Positions 18,007 through 31,208 of a DNA stretch of 64,000 nucleotides are shown piece by piece (the stretch's first letter is position 1; the number at the start of each line of letters is the position of its first letter). The stretch is from Bacillus thermotolerans. GTDB lineage: Bacteria > Bacillota > Bacilli > Bacillales > Domibacillaceae. Made by a program: the position numbers and the translations under genes. The notes beneath the pieces were generated by a model. That model saw nothing but the letters and a program-made list of their open reading frames with translations. It had not been told where the DNA came from and made no database searches. The stretch spans positions 121,307-185,306 of the forward strand of contig NZ_JWJE02000002.1 in the NCBI RefSeq assembly GCF_000812025.2. Direction: 5' to 3'.

Positions 18007-20015
18007 TTTCGCTCGATTTCTTCCTCAATAAAGGCTTCGATTATGTCGCCCTCTTTCACATCGTTGAAGTTCTTAATGGTAATTCCACACTCATATCCTT
18101 GGCTGACTTCTTTGGCGTCATCTTTAAAGCGTTTTAGTGCATCGACCTCGCCTTCAAAGATTACAATGCCATCACGGATTAAGCGTACGCCGCTGTCGCG
18201 TGTAATCTTGCCGTCTGTTACATAAGAGCCGGCAATTGTTCCTACTTTAGAAACCTTGAATGTTTGACGCACTTCCGCCTGACCAATAATTTTCTCTTGG
18301 AATTCAGGGTCCAGCATCCCTTTCATCGCCGCCTCGATCTCTTCGATGACTTTATAAATGATGCGGTGCAGACGAACATCTACTTCCTCTGCTTCCGCTG
18401 CCCGCTTCGCATTTACGTCCGGGCGAACATTAAATCCAATGACAATCGCATTGGAAGCCGAAGCAAGGATAATGTCAGATTCAGTAATAGCTCCCACACC
18501 TGTATGGATGATCTTAACATTGACACCTTCTACCTCGATTTTCTGAAGAGCAGCAGCTACAGCTTCTAATGATCCTTGTACGTCAGCTTTTAATACGATA
18601 TTTAAATCTTTCATTTCCCCTTGTTTCATTTGCTCAAACAAGTTATCCAAGCTGACTCTGGACTTTTCACTGCGCTGCGCCTGTAAAGCTTCTTGGGCAC
18701 GTATTTCACCAACATGGCGTGCAGTTTTCTCATCCGCGAATACCACGAAACGATCACCGGCAAGCGGTACATCCTGCAGCCCTGTAATTTCAACCGGTGT
18801 GGAAGGTCCCGCTGATTTAATCCGGCGACCAATATCATTGACCATCGCCCGTACGCGGCCAAACGTGTTACCAACAACGATTGGGTCTCCTACATGTAAA
18901 GTGCCGTTTTGGACAAGTAATGTAGCGACCGAACCGCGGCCTTTATCAAGTTCAGCTTCTACTACTGTACCAATTGCCCGCCGTTCAGGATTCGCCTTAA
19001 GTTCTTCAACTTCTGCCACAAGAAGGATCATTTCAAGAAGCTGGTCGATCCCTTCTCCTGTTAACGCTGATAGAGGAACGAAAATAGTATCGCCGCCCCA
19101 ATCCTCCGGTATTAACCCGTGCTCTGTCAGTTCCTGCATCACACGGTCTGGGTTAGCTGTCGGCTTATCAATTTTGTTCACTGCTACAATGATCGGAACC
19201 TCTGCAGCCTTTGCATGGTTAATCGCTTCAACGGTTTGCGGCATGACACCATCGTCTGCAGCTACCACAAGGATCGTAATATCTGTGATTTTCGCTCCGC
19301 GAGCACGCATTGTTGTAAACGCCGCATGTCCTGGTGTATCAAGGAAAGTAATTTTCTTATCATTTGCTTCAATTTGATAAGCACCAATATGCTGAGTGAT
19401 TCCTCCGGCTTCTCCTTCTGTTACTTTCGTGTGGCGGATGGAATCAAGAAGCGTCGTTTTTCCATGGTCAACGTGACCCATAATAGTTACAACAGCTGGG
19501 CGTTCCACGAGCTTACCTTCGTCTTCTTCCTCTTCGAAGTAAGTTTCAAGATCTGTTTTATCGATCAGAATTTCCTCTTCTACTTCTACGCCATATTCGC
19601 CCGCAACCAGCTCAATAGCATCGCTGTCAAGCTCCTGGTTAATTGTGGCCATTACTCCGAGCATAAATAGCTTTTTAATAATTTCAGACGGCTCGCGGTT
19701 TAATTTCTTTGCTAGTTCAGAAACCGTTAACGAGCCTGAGAACGTAATCTTCTCTGGAAGCTCCTTCACTTTCTTAGGCTGAGGAGCAACAGGCTTTGTC
19801 TGTCTTTGCTTATTGCCCTGCTTCTTTCCTCTCCCTTGAGCTTTATTATTCCCTTTTGCTTGATTAAATCCTTTTTGAGGAGAGTTTTTCTGTCCAGAAG
19901 CCCCTTTGCTTCCAGGCCGGCCATTTCCGCCGCTGGCTGCCGGCTTATTTTGACGTCCCTTTTGATTGCTTGCATTTGATTGGTTTTTTTGTTGATTTGA
20001 AATTGATTTATCCAA
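18003..20015 (-). CDS. infB: Translation initiation factor IF-2, shortened at the N-terminus
   Basis: A 670-residue IF2 reading from TTG 20015. Order: a low-complexity Gln/Lys/Asn/Gly-rich region to residue 90, an IF2_N-like domain around [17 protein letters not shown], the G domain with GHVDHGKT (G1), DTPGH (G3) and NKID (G4), then domains II, III and IV that bind initiator tRNA. Everything from the linker on is intact. The usual first section (RVYEYAK...) is missing and a remnant of it lies upstream in another frame. GAGGAGG at 20027-20033 is 11 bases before the TTG and can serve as ribosome site, so a short IF2 like the internal-start isoforms of other bacteria is the likely product. A second possibility is an assembly error. 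Confidence 0.9.
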   Translation of the reverse strand: MDKSISNQQKNQSNASNQKGRQNKPAASGGNGRPGSKGASGQKNSPQKGFNQAKGNNKAQGRGKKQGNKQRQTKPVAPQPKKVKELPEKITFSGSLTVSELAKKLNREPSEIIKKLFMLGVMATINQELDSDAIELVAGEYGVEVEEEILIDKTDLETYFEEEEDEGKLVERPAVVTIMGHVDHGKTTLLDSIRHTKVTEGEAGGITQHIGAYQIEANDKKITFLDTPGHAAFTTMRARGAKITDITILVVAADDGVMPQTVEAINHAKAAEVPIIVAVNKIDKPTANPDRVMQELTEHGLIPEDWGGDTIFVPLSALTGEGIDQLLEMILLVAEVEELKANPERRAIGTVVEAELDKGRGSVATLLVQNGTLHVGDPIVVGNTFGRVRAMVNDIGRRIKSAGPSTPVEITGLQDVPLAGDRFVVFADEKTARHVGEIRAQEALQAQRSEKSRVSLDNLFEQMKQGEMKDLNIVLKADVQGSLEAVAAALQKIEVEGVNVKIIHTGVGAITESDIILASASNAIVIGFNVRPDVNAKRAAEAEEVDVRLHRIIYKVIEEIEAAMKGMLDPEFQEKIIGQAEVRQTFKVSKVGTIAGSYVTDGKITRDSGVRLIRDGIVIFEGEVDALKRFKDDAKEVSQGYECGITIKNFNDVKEGDIIEAFIEEEIERK

Positions 20016-20104
20016 TTTTTGTATAGCCTCCTCGTAATAACAGTCATATGGTTAGAGACTTCTACATCCGACTTCTTCAGTTGCTCTATGACCTCTTTAC
20101 TTAA
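20016..20104 (-). pseudogene. Remnant of the infB N-terminal coding region, out of frame
   Basis: In the frame one base off from infB, the codons read [23 protein letters not shown], which is the IF2 N-terminal helix normally preceded by about 17 residues beginning M-K-RVYEYAK. Those residues and a start codon are missing: only 34 bases separate the ylxQ stop from SKEV. At 20033/20034 one base is missing; restoring it would join the remnant through EEAIQKL to the intact IF2 frame. Confidence 0.8.
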
Positions 20105-20135
20105 TTTTTCTTTTTTAATTGTGACCGGTGCTGTC

Positions 20136-20453
20136 TTACTTCTGCTCAGGCGAGTCAAGCAGGCTCGACAGCTTTTTTGCAAATCCTGCGTCTGTCACTG
20201 CAGCTACTACGCGGGCCTCCTTGCCGATCGCCTGACCAAGAATGTAACGGTTATCGATCCACTTAAGCGGCACTTCGTAATAAGCTGTCTTATCCTGAAT
20301 CTTTTTCTTTGTGTTTGGAGAAGCGTCGGCTGAAAGCAGAACCAGTTTTGCCCGGCCTTTCTGAATCTCTTTTACTGACAGCTCTTCGCCTGAGATCACT
20401 TTACGCGCTCTGTTAGCTAATCCTAACAGCTTTGCCCACTGAGGTTCATTCAT
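20136..20453 (-). CDS. ylxQ: YlxQ, L7Ae-family ribosomal/K-turn-binding protein
   Basis: A 105-residue protein of the L7Ae/L30e/S12e fold. Typical segments are [16 protein letters not shown] at the N-terminus and [13 protein letters not shown]. It probably binds kink-turn RNA, as reported for related YlxQ proteins. Start and stop codons overlap with rnpM (TGATG), so the two are co-translated. It ends just before the damaged start of infB. Confidence 0.91.
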   Translation of the reverse strand: MNEPQWAKLLGLANRARKVISGEELSVKEIQKGRAKLVLLSADASPNTKKKIQDKTAYYEVPLKWIDNRYILGQAIGKEARVVAAVTDAGFAKKLSSLLDSPEQK

Positions 20454-20731
20454 CAGCTATTCGTCTCCTTCTCTGTATAGGACAGAAGCTCCTCGAATAT
20501 GCTGTCTGGTATTTCCGCATTCAACTGTCTTGCTAAAATCCCCTTGGATTTGGCAAGTTCTACAGCCTCTCTGGATTTTGATACGTAAGCACCGCGTCCA
20601 GCCTTCTTGCCTGTTAGATCAAGGGACACGTCACCTTCTTTTGAACGAACCACGCGCAGCATTTCCTTCTTATCTTTCATTTCCCCGGTTGCTACACACT
20701 TTCTCAGCGGCACTTTTTTCGGACGAGCCAT
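20453..20731 (-). CDS. rnpM: RnpM/YlxR, RNase P-modulating RNA-binding protein
   Basis: A 92-residue basic protein of the YlxR family. The motifs RKCVATGE near residue 10 and [12 protein letters not shown] near residue 43 define the family. The B. subtilis protein was reported to bind RNase P RNA and modulate its activity; older work described YlxR as nucleoid associated. It lies between nusA and ylxQ as usual. Confidence 0.92.
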   Translation of the reverse strand: MARPKKVPLRKCVATGEMKDKKEMLRVVRSKEGDVSLDLTGKKAGRGAYVSKSREAVELAKSKGILARQLNAEIPDSIFEELLSYTEKETNS

Positions 20732-20744
20732 TCTTCTTCACCTC

Positions 20745-21890
20745 TTATTCGATTTCTTCGGAGAAAAAGTCATAAGCGTCTTCGTCTTTCACGCTCTTCG
20801 TATCTTCAGCTTCTTCTGAAGCGGCGGAGATGTTTTCGCGCGGATAAACTCCTTCTTCCCGGGCATCAGTCTCACTCTTAATATCAATCTTCCAACCTGT
20901 TAATTTTGCTGCCAGGCGGGCGTTCTGTCCGCGTTTTCCAATTGCAAGTGACAACTGGTAATCCGGTACGACTACCGTGGTAGCTTTCGCTTCTTCATTG
21001 ACCTGCACATCCACTACCTTTGATGGACTCAGCGCATTGGCAACGAATTCCACTGGATCCTCTGACCACTTAACGATATCAATTTTCTCACCTTTTAATT
21101 CATTGACGATCGCTTGGACACGGCTGCCTTTTGGTCCAACACAAGCGCCCACCGGATCAATCTCTGGATTCTCGGCGTAAACAGAAATTTTTGAACGATC
21201 TCCTGCTTCACGGGCAACCGAACGAATCTCCACAGAGCCGTCGAAAATTTCCGGCACTTCAATTTCGAAAAGTCTCTTTAGAAGGCCCGGGTGAGTTCTT
21301 GAAACAAAGATTTGCGGTCCTTTTGTCGTCCGTTCTACTTTTGTAATGTAGACTTTAATGCGGTCATGGGGCTTGTAGCTTTCATTTGGCATTTGCTCAG
21401 AAAGCGGCAGCAGTGCTTCAATTTTGCCAAGGCTTACATAGATGAAGCGGGAATCTTGACGCTGGACGATACCGGTCATGATGTCTTCTTCGCGGTCGAT
21501 AAATTCAGAATAAATAATTCCTCTTTCCGCTTCCCGCACACGTTGTGTCACCACTTGTTTTGCTGTCTGTGCAGCGATGCGTCCAAAATCTTTTGGTGTA
21601 ACTTCAAGCTCGACAATATCTCCTAGCTCATAAGCCGGGTTAATTTCCCGGGCATCTGCCATTGAAATTTCAAGGCGAGAGTCAAATACTTCCTCAACCA
21701 CTTCCTTGCGGGCAAACACTCTCATCGTGCCTGTTTCAAGGTTTAAATCTACACGCACATTTTGCGCCTGGTTGAAATTTCTTTTATACGCGGAAACGAG
21801 AGCAGCTTCAATTGCTTCAATAATTAAGTTGCGCTCAATTCCTTTTTCCTTCTCCAAATACAAAAGAGCATCATACAGTTCAGTGCTCAT
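20745..21890 (-). CDS. nusA: Transcription elongation factor NusA
   Basis: A 381-residue protein that binds RNA polymerase and the nascent RNA, stimulating pausing and intrinsic termination. Order: N-terminal polymerase-binding domain, S1 domain around residues 135-200, two KH domains with [11 protein letters not shown] and [11 protein letters not shown], and an acidic tail ending in DFFSEEIE. Length is as in Bacillus, without the Gram-negative AR repeats. A GGGGG-type ribosome site precedes the ATG. The 99-base gap to rimP holds alternative hairpins. Confidence 0.96.
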   Translation of the reverse strand: MSTELYDALLYLEKEKGIERNLIIEAIEAALVSAYKRNFNQAQNVRVDLNLETGTMRVFARKEVVEEVFDSRLEISMADAREINPAYELGDIVELEVTPKDFGRIAAQTAKQVVTQRVREAERGIIYSEFIDREEDIMTGIVQRQDSRFIYVSLGKIEALLPLSEQMPNESYKPHDRIKVYITKVERTTKGPQIFVSRTHPGLLKRLFEIEVPEIFDGSVEIRSVAREAGDRSKISVYAENPEIDPVGACVGPKGSRVQAIVNELKGEKIDIVKWSEDPVEFVANALSPSKVVDVQVNEEAKATTVVVPDYQLSLAIGKRGQNARLAAKLTGWKIDIKSETDAREEGVYPRENISAASEEAEDTKSVKDEDAYDFFSEEIE

Positions 21891-21942
21891 TGGACTTTCC
21901 GCCCCCTTATATAATAAATAACGCTGTCAAACAGAGAGGAGC

Positions 21943-21988
21943 AATGGCTGTATCACTTGTCAGCTGGCTGATCCAGCCATTAGCTCTC
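21943..21988 (-). promoter_or_regulatory. Mutually exclusive hairpins and six-codon ORF between rimP and nusA
   Basis: Directly after the rimP stop the minus strand has AAGGAG, five bases, then ATG GCT GGA TCA GCC AGC TGA. TGGCTG pairs with CAGCCA across three bases (21965-21979); the same TGGCTG, as AATGGCTG (21974-21981), can instead pair with CAGCCATT (21943-21950). Such overlap is typical of attenuators, but no terminator T-run follows and no regulation is known here. Confidence 0.35.
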
Positions 21989-21989
21989 C

Positions 21990-22460
21990 TTAAGAAAAAG
22001 AGACCGCCAGACGTGCTTTCGCCACTTTTTCTAATGGAATTACTATTTGCTTCTTTCTTGTTTTCACTAAGTACTCTACTGTTAACTCTTCATCTTCAAA
22101 CGATACAAGCGTACCTTCAAATTCCTTCTCGCCATCAATCGGCTCATACAGCTTTACATGAACGCGTTTACCGACCGCACGTTCATAGTCTCTTACTTTC
22201 TTCAGCGGCCGCTCAGCTCCTGGTGAAGAAACCTCAAGAAAATAATTGTGCGGAATAGGGTCTACCTCATCGAGCTTTTCGCTCAGCTGTTCGCTGACAA
22301 GGCCGCACTCTTCAATATCGACTCCTTGTTCCTTATCAATATAAACACGCAGGAACCAGCTCTGTCCTTCCTTCACGTATTCAATATCGACCAGTTCTAA
22401 ATTCATCTTTTCTATAATTGGCTGTACTAACTGTTCAACTGTTTCAGTGACTTTACTCAT
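21990..22460 (-). CDS. rimP: Ribosome maturation factor RimP
   Basis: A 156-residue protein for late 30S assembly. Start at ATG 22460 ([12 protein letters not shown]) with GGAGGG 5 bases upstream; the frame runs 33 codons further up through a hairpin and is not coding there. Typical segments are [25 protein letters not shown] and [14 protein letters not shown]. It heads the nusA-infB cluster. Confidence 0.95.
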   Translation of the reverse strand: MSKVTETVEQLVQPIIEKMNLELVDIEYVKEGQSWFLRVYIDKEQGVDIEECGLVSEQLSEKLDEVDPIPHNYFLEVSSPGAERPLKKVRDYERAVGKRVHVKLYEPIDGEKEFEGTLVSFEDEELTVEYLVKTRKKQIVIPLEKVAKARLAVSFS

Positions 22461-22517
22461 ACATACCCTCCTGGTTGAATCAAATGCTTGACCAAGATGA
22501 AACTGTTCTACAAACAC

Positions 22518-22544
22518 GAAAGAGTGGGGGTTCCCCACTCTTTC
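22518..22544 (-). repeat. Perfect 12-bp hairpin between polC and rimP
   Basis: GAAAGAGTGGGG and CCCCACTCTTTC form a perfect 12-bp stem with a three-base loop. The minus-strand downstream sequence is GTGTTTG, which lacks a T-run, so it is a poor intrinsic terminator. It may be a partial terminator, a processing site or an RNA-stabilising element. Confidence 0.7.
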
Positions 22545-22621
22545 AAAGAGAGTTATCAATTAGTATTTCCATAAAAAATATACCATACCCCTTGATTTGG
22601 TGCAACTCAGCCGTTTTTTCC

Positions 22622-25600
22622 TCAGAACAGCGACAGCTGATTCTGGTCAGGCAGAGCTTCTAAACAACCATGATTGTCCAAATACTCAATAAGGGTTTTT
22701 GATATTTTCCCGCGTTGCTGCAAGTCCTCTTTCGAAAGGAATTCTCCTTCCTCCCTTGCTTTTACGATATTGCGGGCCGCATTTGTTCCTAATCCCGGGA
22801 TGGCATTGAATGGCGGAATAAGCGAGTCGCCATCAATAATAAACTGGTCAGCACTTGAACGATACAGGTCTACCTTCTGGAATTTAAAGCCCCGTTCACA
22901 CATTTCAAGAGCTAGCTCCATCACTGTCAATAAACTCTTCTCTTTCGGAGAAGCTTCCAGTCCCTTAGCATTGATTTCTTCAATCAGTGCACGAATGGCC
23001 GTTGCTCCTTTGATCATTGTATCAATGTCAAAGTCTTCTGCACGGACCGTAAAGTACGCAGCATAATACAGAAGCGGCATATGCACCTTAAAGTAGGCAA
23101 TTCTGACAGCCATTAATACATAGGCGGCCGCATGCGCTTTAGGGAACATATACTTAATCTTCTTGCACGAATCAATGTACCATTCCGGCACTTCATTTCG
23201 TCTCATCTCTGCTTCCATTTCTTCCGTCAGTCCGCGGCCTTTCCGAACAAACTCCATAATTTTAAAAGCAAACGCCGGTTCTAACCCTTGATAAATTAAA
23301 TATACCATAATATCATCCCGGCAGCCGATCACATCACTCAGCTCACAAATCCCATCACGGATCAGCTCTTGAGCGTTCCCAAGCCACACATCCGTCCCGT
23401 GGGACAGACCTGAGATCTGCACAAGTTCTGAGAAGGTTGTAGGCTTCGTATCCTCCAGCATTTGACGAACGAAGCGTGTACCAAACTCAGGAATCCCCAG
23501 CGTTCCTGTCTTGCACATGATCTGTTCCTCGGTAACACCTAAGGGTTCTGTACCGCTGAAGATCTTCATGACCTCTGGATCATCCGTCGGAATTGTTTTC
23601 GGGTCAATTCCCGACAAGTCCTGAAGCATACGAATCACCGTTGGATCATCGTGACCAAGTATATCAAGCTTCAATAAATTATCATGAATGGAATGGAAAT
23701 CGAAGTGGGTCGTCCGCCATTCAGATTTATCACTGTCTGCCGGGTATTGAATAGGTGAGAAATCATAAATATCCATATAATCCGGGACAACGATAATCCC
23801 CCCTGGATGCTGGCCGGTTGTCCGCTTAACACCCGTACAGCCTTTGGCAAGCCGCTCCACTTCCGCTCCCCTTAATTGAAGGTTATTGTCACCTGCATAG
23901 CCCTTCACATAGCCAAAAGCGGTTTTATCAGCGACGGTACCAATCGTACCGGCACGGTACACATAATCTTCTCCGAAGAGCACCTTCGTATAGTTATGGG
24001 CAACCGGCTGATATTCACCCGAGAAGTTCAAATCGATATCAGGGACTTTATCTCCTTTAAACCCGAGGAACGTTTCGAATGGAATATCATGCCCATCCTT
24101 CTTATAACGAACCTGGCAATCCGGACAGTTTTTATCCGGCAAGTCAAAGCCTGAGCCGACAGATCCATCATCAAAGAATTCCGATCTCCGGCAGTTTGGA
24201 CACACATAATGCGGCGGCAGAGGATTCACCTCTGTGATTTCCGTCATGGTGGCAACAAATGAAGACCCGACCGATCCACGCGAACCAACGAGATACCCAT
24301 CGTCTAGTGATTTCTTAACAAGCTTATGGGAAATTAAGTAGATAACAGCAAAGCCGTGGCCGATGATACTTTTAAGCTCTTTCTCCAGCCTCGCTTCTAC
24401 AATCTCAGGCAATTCCTCGCCATAGATGCTTCTTGCTTTGGCATAGCTCATCTGACGGATTTCCTCGTCCGCCCCTTCAATCTTCGGCGTATACAAATCA
24501 TCTTTAATCGGCTTAACTTCTTCAATCATATCAGCGATCTTATTTGTATTCTCTACCACAATCTTCTGCGCCGTTTCATTTCCTAAGAAGCTGAAGGCGT
24601 CAAGCATTTCATTTGTCGTCCGAAAATGGACATCCGGCAGCTCGTGACGGTTCAGCGGGTTGGCTCCGCCTTGAGAGTTGATTAGAATTTTGCGGTGAAT
24701 TTTGTCCTTTGGCTCTAAATAATGAACGTTTCCGGTTGCTACGACCGGCCGCTGCATTCTTTCACCGAGCTCCACCGCTTTTTTTATAATGTCTTCAAGA
24801 GCGTGCTCATCCCGCACAAGCTCTAATTCGATTAAATGACTGTATACCGCTTTCGGATGCACTTCGATATAATCATAGAATTCCGCTGCCTTCTCCGCTT
24901 CTTCTACACCCTTTTGCATAAGGTTTTCAAATACTTCGCCTTTATCACACCCTGAACCGATGATTAAGCCTTCTCTATGCTTTTGAAGAATAGAGCGCGG
25001 GATTCTCGGCACCCGGTAAAAATAATCAATATGGGAAACAGACACGAGCTTAAAGAGGTTCTTCAAGCCGGTATCGTTTTGGGCAAGAATCGTGCAATGA
25101 TGTGGACGGGCTCTCTTGTAGGCGCCCCCTTCTCCCATATGATTATTAAATTCATCGTGATACAAGATGCCCTTTTCATTAGCATCTTTCAGCATCTTAG
25201 CAAACAAGTACCCCGTTGCTTCTGCATCATAGATAGCGCGGTGGTGCTGGGTCAATTCAATATCAAACTTTTTAGCGAGCGTATTCAGCCGGTGATTTTT
25301 CATCGTCGGATATAGAAACCTGGCTAATTCCAGGGTGTCAATAACCGGGTTAGCCGGCTTACCCAAGCCGTAACGCGTATAGCCGGTGCTTAGGAACCCC
25401 ATATCAAAGGAAGCGTTATGAGCAACGAAAACCGCGTCGCCTGTCCATTCTTTAAACTTCTGCAGCACTTCTTCCACTTCCGGAGCTTCCTGTACCATTT
25501 CATCGGTTATACCGGTTAAGTTGGTCGTTGTAGCTGACAGCGGATGGTGCGGGTTAGCAAAGGATTCAAAACGGTCAATGATTTCTCCGCCCTTCATTTT

Positions 25601-26944
25601 GACGGCAGCCAGCTCAATAATCGTATCGTACACGGCAGAAAGACCCGTTGTCTCTACGTCAAATACGACATAGGTATCTTCAGAAAGCAGACGGTGGGCA
25701 TCATTGTAAGCAATAGGGACACCATCATCTACTAAGTTAGCCTCAAGTCCATACAATATTTTAATACCGTGCTTCTTGCCTGCATTGTAAGCGTCCGGAA
25801 AGGACTGGGCCACAGCATGATCAGTAATAGCGACAGCCTTGTGCCCCCACTTGCTTGCCTGTGCAACCAAGTCAGCTGTTGCTGAAACAGCATCCATTTG
25901 GCTCATCGGTGTATGGAGATGCAGTTCGACTCGCTTTTCCCCCTCAGGAGCTGTGTCCTGACGTGTAACCGGAGCAATTTCATTCACATCATTAGCGATC
26001 ATAACAAGGTCCCTGACAAAAGTATCATTTTGCACCGTTCCCCGTGCTCTTACCCACATGCCTTTTTTCATCTGGCTGAATAAAGCGGCGTCTTCTTTAT
26101 CTCTGGAAAACATTTTAATCATGATCGAATCGGTATAGTCAGTGAGCTTAAACGTCAGGAGTGTACGGCCGCTTCTGAGCTCCTTCGTCTCCGCATCAAA
26201 TACATAGCCTTCCACAGCAATTCGCCGTTCTTCATCCTGAATGTCTTCGAGCTTCTTGAATTCCGCATCCTCTTTAATTTGAAGACCGATCATAAGCGGA
26301 CCGCTGGCAGCTTCCCCTTCTTCATCAGCGTGGGCCTCCCGCTTCTGCATTTCCAGAACCGCCTGCATAGCCCGCTCTGCATCTTCCTTCTGCTTTTCTT
26401 CAAGAAACTGCTGGAACTCACTATTTTCCTCCTGCTTGACCACCTCTACATCAAGTGCCATTGGAGGAAAACCATAATTTTGATACAAGCGGCTAATTCG
26501 TTCTCCATACTTATTCTTTAGCGCCATTCCCTCTGTTTCATTGCTTACTTGAACCGTCAGCTTATGCCCCTTTACTACAGGAGGGCGGCTATTAAGCAAG
26601 GAAAGCATAGGCGGCGACACACCATCCAATTCTCTAATACAGTAAGACCAGTATTCACTGATCATTTCCTCTGTTACCTCAGGGGTTCTTGCTTTTATTG
26701 AAAAAGAAATACGGGCAATTTCCTTAAATGACTGGCGCAAGGCATCCGTAAATACCTCAAGCACACGCCTTGGGACAATTGTCTCTGTCATAAAGGAGAA
26801 ATGCCACCGTTTCTCTTGACGTTCTACCGTTAGCTTGGCAATCTCGGCTCCCTCAAAGTACCGGACGATAGCATCTTCCGTTAGCTTCAATTGTTGTAAA
26901 AGCAATTGGAACCGCTGTCGTCTTCCTTGGGATTCTTCATTCAT
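22622..26944 (-). CDS. polC: DNA polymerase III alpha subunit, PolC type
   Basis: A 1440-residue replicative polymerase of Gram-positive type with built-in proofreading. Order: N-terminal domain, OB fold, PHP domain ([15 protein letters not shown]), inserted DEDD exonuclease (VFDVETTGL, then HNASFDMGF), a zinc-binding Cys cluster (CPNCRR and CPDCQ), and the palm with [13 protein letters not shown]-terminal helix-hairpin-helix and tail end with QLSLF, a clamp-binding motif. Start at ATG 26944 with GGGAGG 7 bases upstream. It has a terminator on the proS side and a hairpin after it. Confidence 0.97.
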   Translation of the reverse strand: MNEESQGRRQRFQLLLQQLKLTEDAIVRYFEGAEIAKLTVERQEKRWHFSFMTETIVPRRVLEVFTDALRQSFKEIARISFSIKARTPEVTEEMISEYWSYCIRELDGVSPPMLSLLNSRPPVVKGHKLTVQVSNETEGMALKNKYGERISRLYQNYGFPPMALDVEVVKQEENSEFQQFLEEKQKEDAERAMQAVLEMQKREAHADEEGEAASGPLMIGLQIKEDAEFKKLEDIQDEERRIAVEGYVFDAETKELRSGRTLLTFKLTDYTDSIMIKMFSRDKEDAALFSQMKKGMWVRARGTVQNDTFVRDLVMIANDVNEIAPVTRQDTAPEGEKRVELHLHTPMSQMDAVSATADLVAQASKWGHKAVAITDHAVAQSFPDAYNAGKKHGIKILYGLEANLVDDGVPIAYNDAHRLLSEDTYVVFDVETTGLSAVYDTIIELAAVKMKGGEIIDRFESFANPHHPLSATTTNLTGITDEMVQEAPEVEEVLQKFKEWTGDAVFVAHNASFDMGFLSTGYTRYGLGKPANPVIDTLELARFLYPTMKNHRLNTLAKKFDIELTQHHRAIYDAEATGYLFAKMLKDANEKGILYHDEFNNHMGEGGAYKRARPHHCTILAQNDTGLKNLFKLVSVSHIDYFYRVPRIPRSILQKHREGLIIGSGCDKGEVFENLMQKGVEEAEKAAEFYDYIEVHPKAVYSHLIELELVRDEHALEDIIKKAVELGERMQRPVVATGNVHYLEPKDKIHRKILINSQGGANPLNRHELPDVHFRTTNEMLDAFSFLGNETAQKIVVENTNKIADMIEEVKPIKDDLYTPKIEGADEEIRQMSYAKARSIYGEELPEIVEARLEKELKSIIGHGFAVIYLISHKLVKKSLDDGYLVGSRGSVGSSFVATMTEITEVNPLPPHYVCPNCRRSEFFDDGSVGSGFDLPDKNCPDCQVRYKKDGHDIPFETFLGFKGDKVPDIDLNFSGEYQPVAHNYTKVLFGEDYVYRAGTIGTVADKTAFGYVKGYAGDNNLQLRGAEVERLAKGCTGVKRTTGQHPGGIIVVPDYMDIYDFSPIQYPADSDKSEWRTTHFDFHSIHDNLLKLDILGHDDPTVIRMLQDLSGIDPKTIPTDDPEVMKIFSGTEPLGVTEEQIMCKTGTLGIPEFGTRFVRQMLEDTKPTTFSELVQISGLSHGTDVWLGNAQELIRDGICELSDVIGCRDDIMVYLIYQGLEPAFAFKIMEFVRKGRGLTEEMEAEMRRNEVPEWYIDSCKKIKYMFPKAHAAAYVLMAVRIAYFKVHMPLLYYAAYFTVRAEDFDIDTMIKGATAIRALIEEINAKGLEASPKEKSLLTVMELALEMCERGFKFQKVDLYRSSADQFIIDGDSLIPPFNAIPGLGTNAARNIVKAREEGEFLSKEDLQQRGKISKTLIEYLDNHGCLEALPDQNQLSLF

Positions 26945-26974
26945 TTGCATGCCTCCCAATCTATATTCTCTTCT

Positions 26975-26983
26975 ATTTTAACA
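26975..26983 (-). promoter_or_regulatory. Possible extended -10 promoter of polC
   Basis: TG-T-TAAAAT on the minus strand lies between the proS terminator and polC, 31 bases before the ATG. The -35 region overlaps the terminator and is poor. Confidence 0.42.
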
Positions 26984-26994
26984 GAAAATGAAGA

Positions 26995-27024
26995 GAAAAA
27001 AGGTACCTGTCTCAGGTACCTTTT
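26995..27024 (-). terminator. Terminator of proS
   Basis: AAAAGGTACCTG and CAGGTACCTTTT form a 12-bp stem with a three-base loop followed by T-rich sequence; it starts 5 bases after the proS stop codon. Confidence 0.92.
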
Positions 27025-27029
27025 AATGT

Positions 27030-28751
<1,722 letters not shown>

Positions 28752-28756
28752 CTAGT

Positions 28757-30016
28757 TTATTGTAAAAAGAATCGTTGAATATCGTTCCAAGTAACAACAA
28801 TCATTAAAAGCATCAGCAAAGCAAAACCGACAAAGTGAACCATTCCTTCTTTCTGACGGTCCAGCGGTTTCCCCCGGACAGCCTCAAAGAAGAAGAACAG
28901 CAACCGTCCTCCGTCAAGCGCAGGAAGCGGTAAAAGGTTCATGATTCCCAGGTTAATGCTCAGTGCACCCGCCCAGGTCATTAAGTTCATAATACCCGAC
29001 TTAGCTACCGTATCAGTGGATACATAAATGCCAACTGGTCCAGAAAGCATATCAATAGAAAACTGACCAGTTACAAGCTGTCCCAGCAAGCGGAGAATTT
29101 CAACGGTCCATAAGTACGTTTCCTTCGCTCCATGAACAATCGAGCCAAAAAATGACTTCTCTACCGGGCTATACACACCGATCACGCCAATTCTTTGATC
29201 TTCAATTTCACGGACCTGCGGCGTAACAGGCATATCCATTACTTCGCCGTTTCGCTCGACTGTAAATTCCACTTCAGATTGGGGGTTCTCCTGAACAATT
29301 GCCACAATGTCACTCCAGCTGGCCACCCCTTGTCCATTAATACTGATCACTTTATCCCCTTCTTGGAGTCCAGCCTCCTGCGCTGCTCCATCGGATGTCA
29401 GCCTGCCCAGCTCGGGCTCATCAGTGGGTATTCCCTGAATAATTGCTACAATGGAGAACACAATAAAGGCTAAGATAAAGTTAAAGAGTGGTCCGGCAAA
29501 GATTGTCATAGCCCGCTGACCAAGTGTTTTGGAAGCAAATTGACGATCCCATGGTGAAATTTGAGTTTCCAGTCCATCCTCCACCATAACCGCTTCCCGG
29601 TGAACAGGAAATACCCTTGCTTCCTCTTCTTCCTCTTCATACCCTTTAATGAATAATTGGTGCTCAAGGTCTGCCTTCTCTACTTCGATCACACGGGCAT
29701 TTGGATAACGGTCTTTCCCGTTCACAATAATTTTTGTTATTTCTTCCTCATCATTGAGAACTATACCAATTCGCCGGCCCGGCTTTAGCTCTGCCATCTC
29801 CGGGTCTTCCCCCGCCATGCGTACATAGCCGCCTAAGGGCAGGAGACGGAGTGTATAAACCGTTTCTCCCTTCTTGTATGCAAAAATCTTGGGGCCCATC
29901 CCAATCGCAAACTCGCGGCAAAGAATACCGGCGCGTTTGGCGAACAGAAAGTGACCAAACTCATGAAAAAAAACAAGAGCGCCAAATATGACAATAAAGG
30001 CTATAACCGTGTTCAA
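28757..30016 (-). CDS. rasP: RasP/RseP site-2 zinc metalloprotease
   Basis: A 419-residue membrane protease that cuts anti-sigma factors (RsiW in B. subtilis), signal peptide remnants and FtsL inside the membrane. HEFGH at residues 18-22 in the first membrane segment binds zinc with the Asp of LPLPALDGGRLL near residue 380. A PDZ domain lies around residues 200-280. Four membrane segments are apparent. Start is TTG at 30016, with GGTGG nine bases upstream. An acidic stretch EEEEEEA lies near residue 125. Confidence 0.94.
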   Translation of the reverse strand: MNTVIAFIVIFGALVFFHEFGHFLFAKRAGILCREFAIGMGPKIFAYKKGETVYTLRLLPLGGYVRMAGEDPEMAELKPGRRIGIVLNDEEEITKIIVNGKDRYPNARVIEVEKADLEHQLFIKGYEEEEEEARVFPVHREAVMVEDGLETQISPWDRQFASKTLGQRAMTIFAGPLFNFILAFIVFSIVAIIQGIPTDEPELGRLTSDGAAQEAGLQEGDKVISINGQGVASWSDIVAIVQENPQSEVEFTVERNGEVMDMPVTPQVREIEDQRIGVIGVYSPVEKSFFGSIVHGAKETYLWTVEILRLLGQLVTGQFSIDMLSGPVGIYVSTDTVAKSGIMNLMTWAGALSINLGIMNLLPLPALDGGRLLFFFFEAVRGKPLDRQKEGMVHFVGFALLMLLMIVVTWNDIQRFFLQ

Positions 30017-30034
30017 TATAAATAACCACCTTTT

Positions 30035-31177
30035 TTATAAAAGTGAGTGGACGAAATTTCTTGCTTCCTTATCGGCATACTGAATCGTTTCCAAATCGGG
30101 ATTTGCCAGCGGCTTGTGCTCACTCAGCGCACGTTCTACCATTTCATCGATTTGCAGAAACGTCATCTTTCCGTCAAGAAAGGCGGCCACTGCCGCTTCA
30201 TTTGCTGCATTCAGCACAGTGGGCATTGTTCCCCCTGCTTGACCAGCTTCATAAGCCAGTGCAAGCATGCGGAAGCGCCGCTTATCAACCGGCTGAAAAT
30301 GAAGCTTGCCAGCTTCAGCCAGGCTAAGACGCTTCGCATCAGGAAGCGGCAGGCGGTCCGGATAAGTAAGGGCATACTGAATAGGTATACGCATATCTGG
30401 CGTGCCCAACTGTGCAATGACTGAGCTGTCATGAAATTCGACCATCGAATGGATAATACTTTCTCGATGTAAAATAACATCTATTTGCTCATATGGCAAA
30501 TCGAACAGCCAATGAGCCTCGATAACTTCCAGCCCTTTATTCATCATTGTCGCTGAATCAATTGTTATTTTAGCTCCCATAGACCAGTTAGGATGATTTA
30601 ATGCCTCTTCCACTGTCACATTCTTTAGTTCCTCCCGGGTGCGGTCACGGAAGCTGCCGCCTGAAGCAGTCAAAATAAGGCGCTCAATATTTTTTTCTTT
30701 TTCTCCTTGCAGACATTGGAAAATAGCTGAATGCTCGCTGTCAACCGGTAAAAGATCGACATTGTTTTTCTTAGCAGCCGCCATTACTAGATGGCCGGCT
30801 GTTACAAGCGTTTCTTTATTGGCAATAGCTACTTTTTTGCCGGCCGCGATCGCCTGAAGTGTTGGATACAACCCTACGCTGCCAAGCACCGCGTTCACAA
30901 GAATATCTGCTGAACGAAAAATCGCTACCTCTACAAGCCCCTCTTCGCCGTGCAGAATTTGTACAGAAGGGAATTCCGTTTTTAATCGGTCTGCATCCTC
31001 TTTCAAGGCTACAGAAACCAGCCGCGGCTGAAAAGACTGGATCAGCTTTCTTGTCTCATCTATATTCCTTCCAGCTGAAAAAGCGGCAAGTGAAAATTCT
31101 TCAGGGTGCTGACGAATCACATCAATCGTCTGCCGGCCAATTGAGCCCGTCGCACCTAACAAGCTTATACTCTTCAA
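30035..31177 (-). CDS. dxr: 1-deoxy-D-xylulose 5-phosphate reductoisomerase
   Basis: A 380-residue NADPH enzyme making methylerythritol phosphate, the committed step of the non-mevalonate isoprenoid route. LLGATGSIG at the N-terminus binds [14 protein letters not shown] and TASGGSFRD supply metal and substrate residues. TTG at 31177 is chosen because GAGGAG lies 8 bases upstream and the N-terminus then matches relatives; an ATG three codons earlier abuts the ribosome site. Placed between cdsA and rasP. Confidence 0.94.
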   Translation of the reverse strand: MKSISLLGATGSIGRQTIDVIRQHPEEFSLAAFSAGRNIDETRKLIQSFQPRLVSVALKEDADRLKTEFPSVQILHGEEGLVEVAIFRSADILVNAVLGSVGLYPTLQAIAAGKKVAIANKETLVTAGHLVMAAAKKNNVDLLPVDSEHSAIFQCLQGEKEKNIERLILTASGGSFRDRTREELKNVTVEEALNHPNWSMGAKITIDSATMMNKGLEVIEAHWLFDLPYEQIDVILHRESIIHSMVEFHDSSVIAQLGTPDMRIPIQYALTYPDRLPLPDAKRLSLAEAGKLHFQPVDKRRFRMLALAYEAGQAGGTMPTVLNAANEAAVAAFLDGKMTFLQIDEMVERALSEHKPLANPDLETIQYADKEARNFVHSLL

Positions 31178-31208
31178 AAGTTTCATCTCCTCAAACAAAA
31201 TACACTGC

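Noticed and set aside
18799..19377. Long plus-strand open frame (192 codons) opposite infB
   Set aside because: It is antisense to the G domain of IF2, with Ser/Thr/Arg-rich composition expected from a mirrored coding frame.
21902..21935. TTGACA before nusA as a promoter
   Set aside because: A perfect -35 is present but there is no -10 at 16-18 bases; TATATA lies only about 11 bases away.
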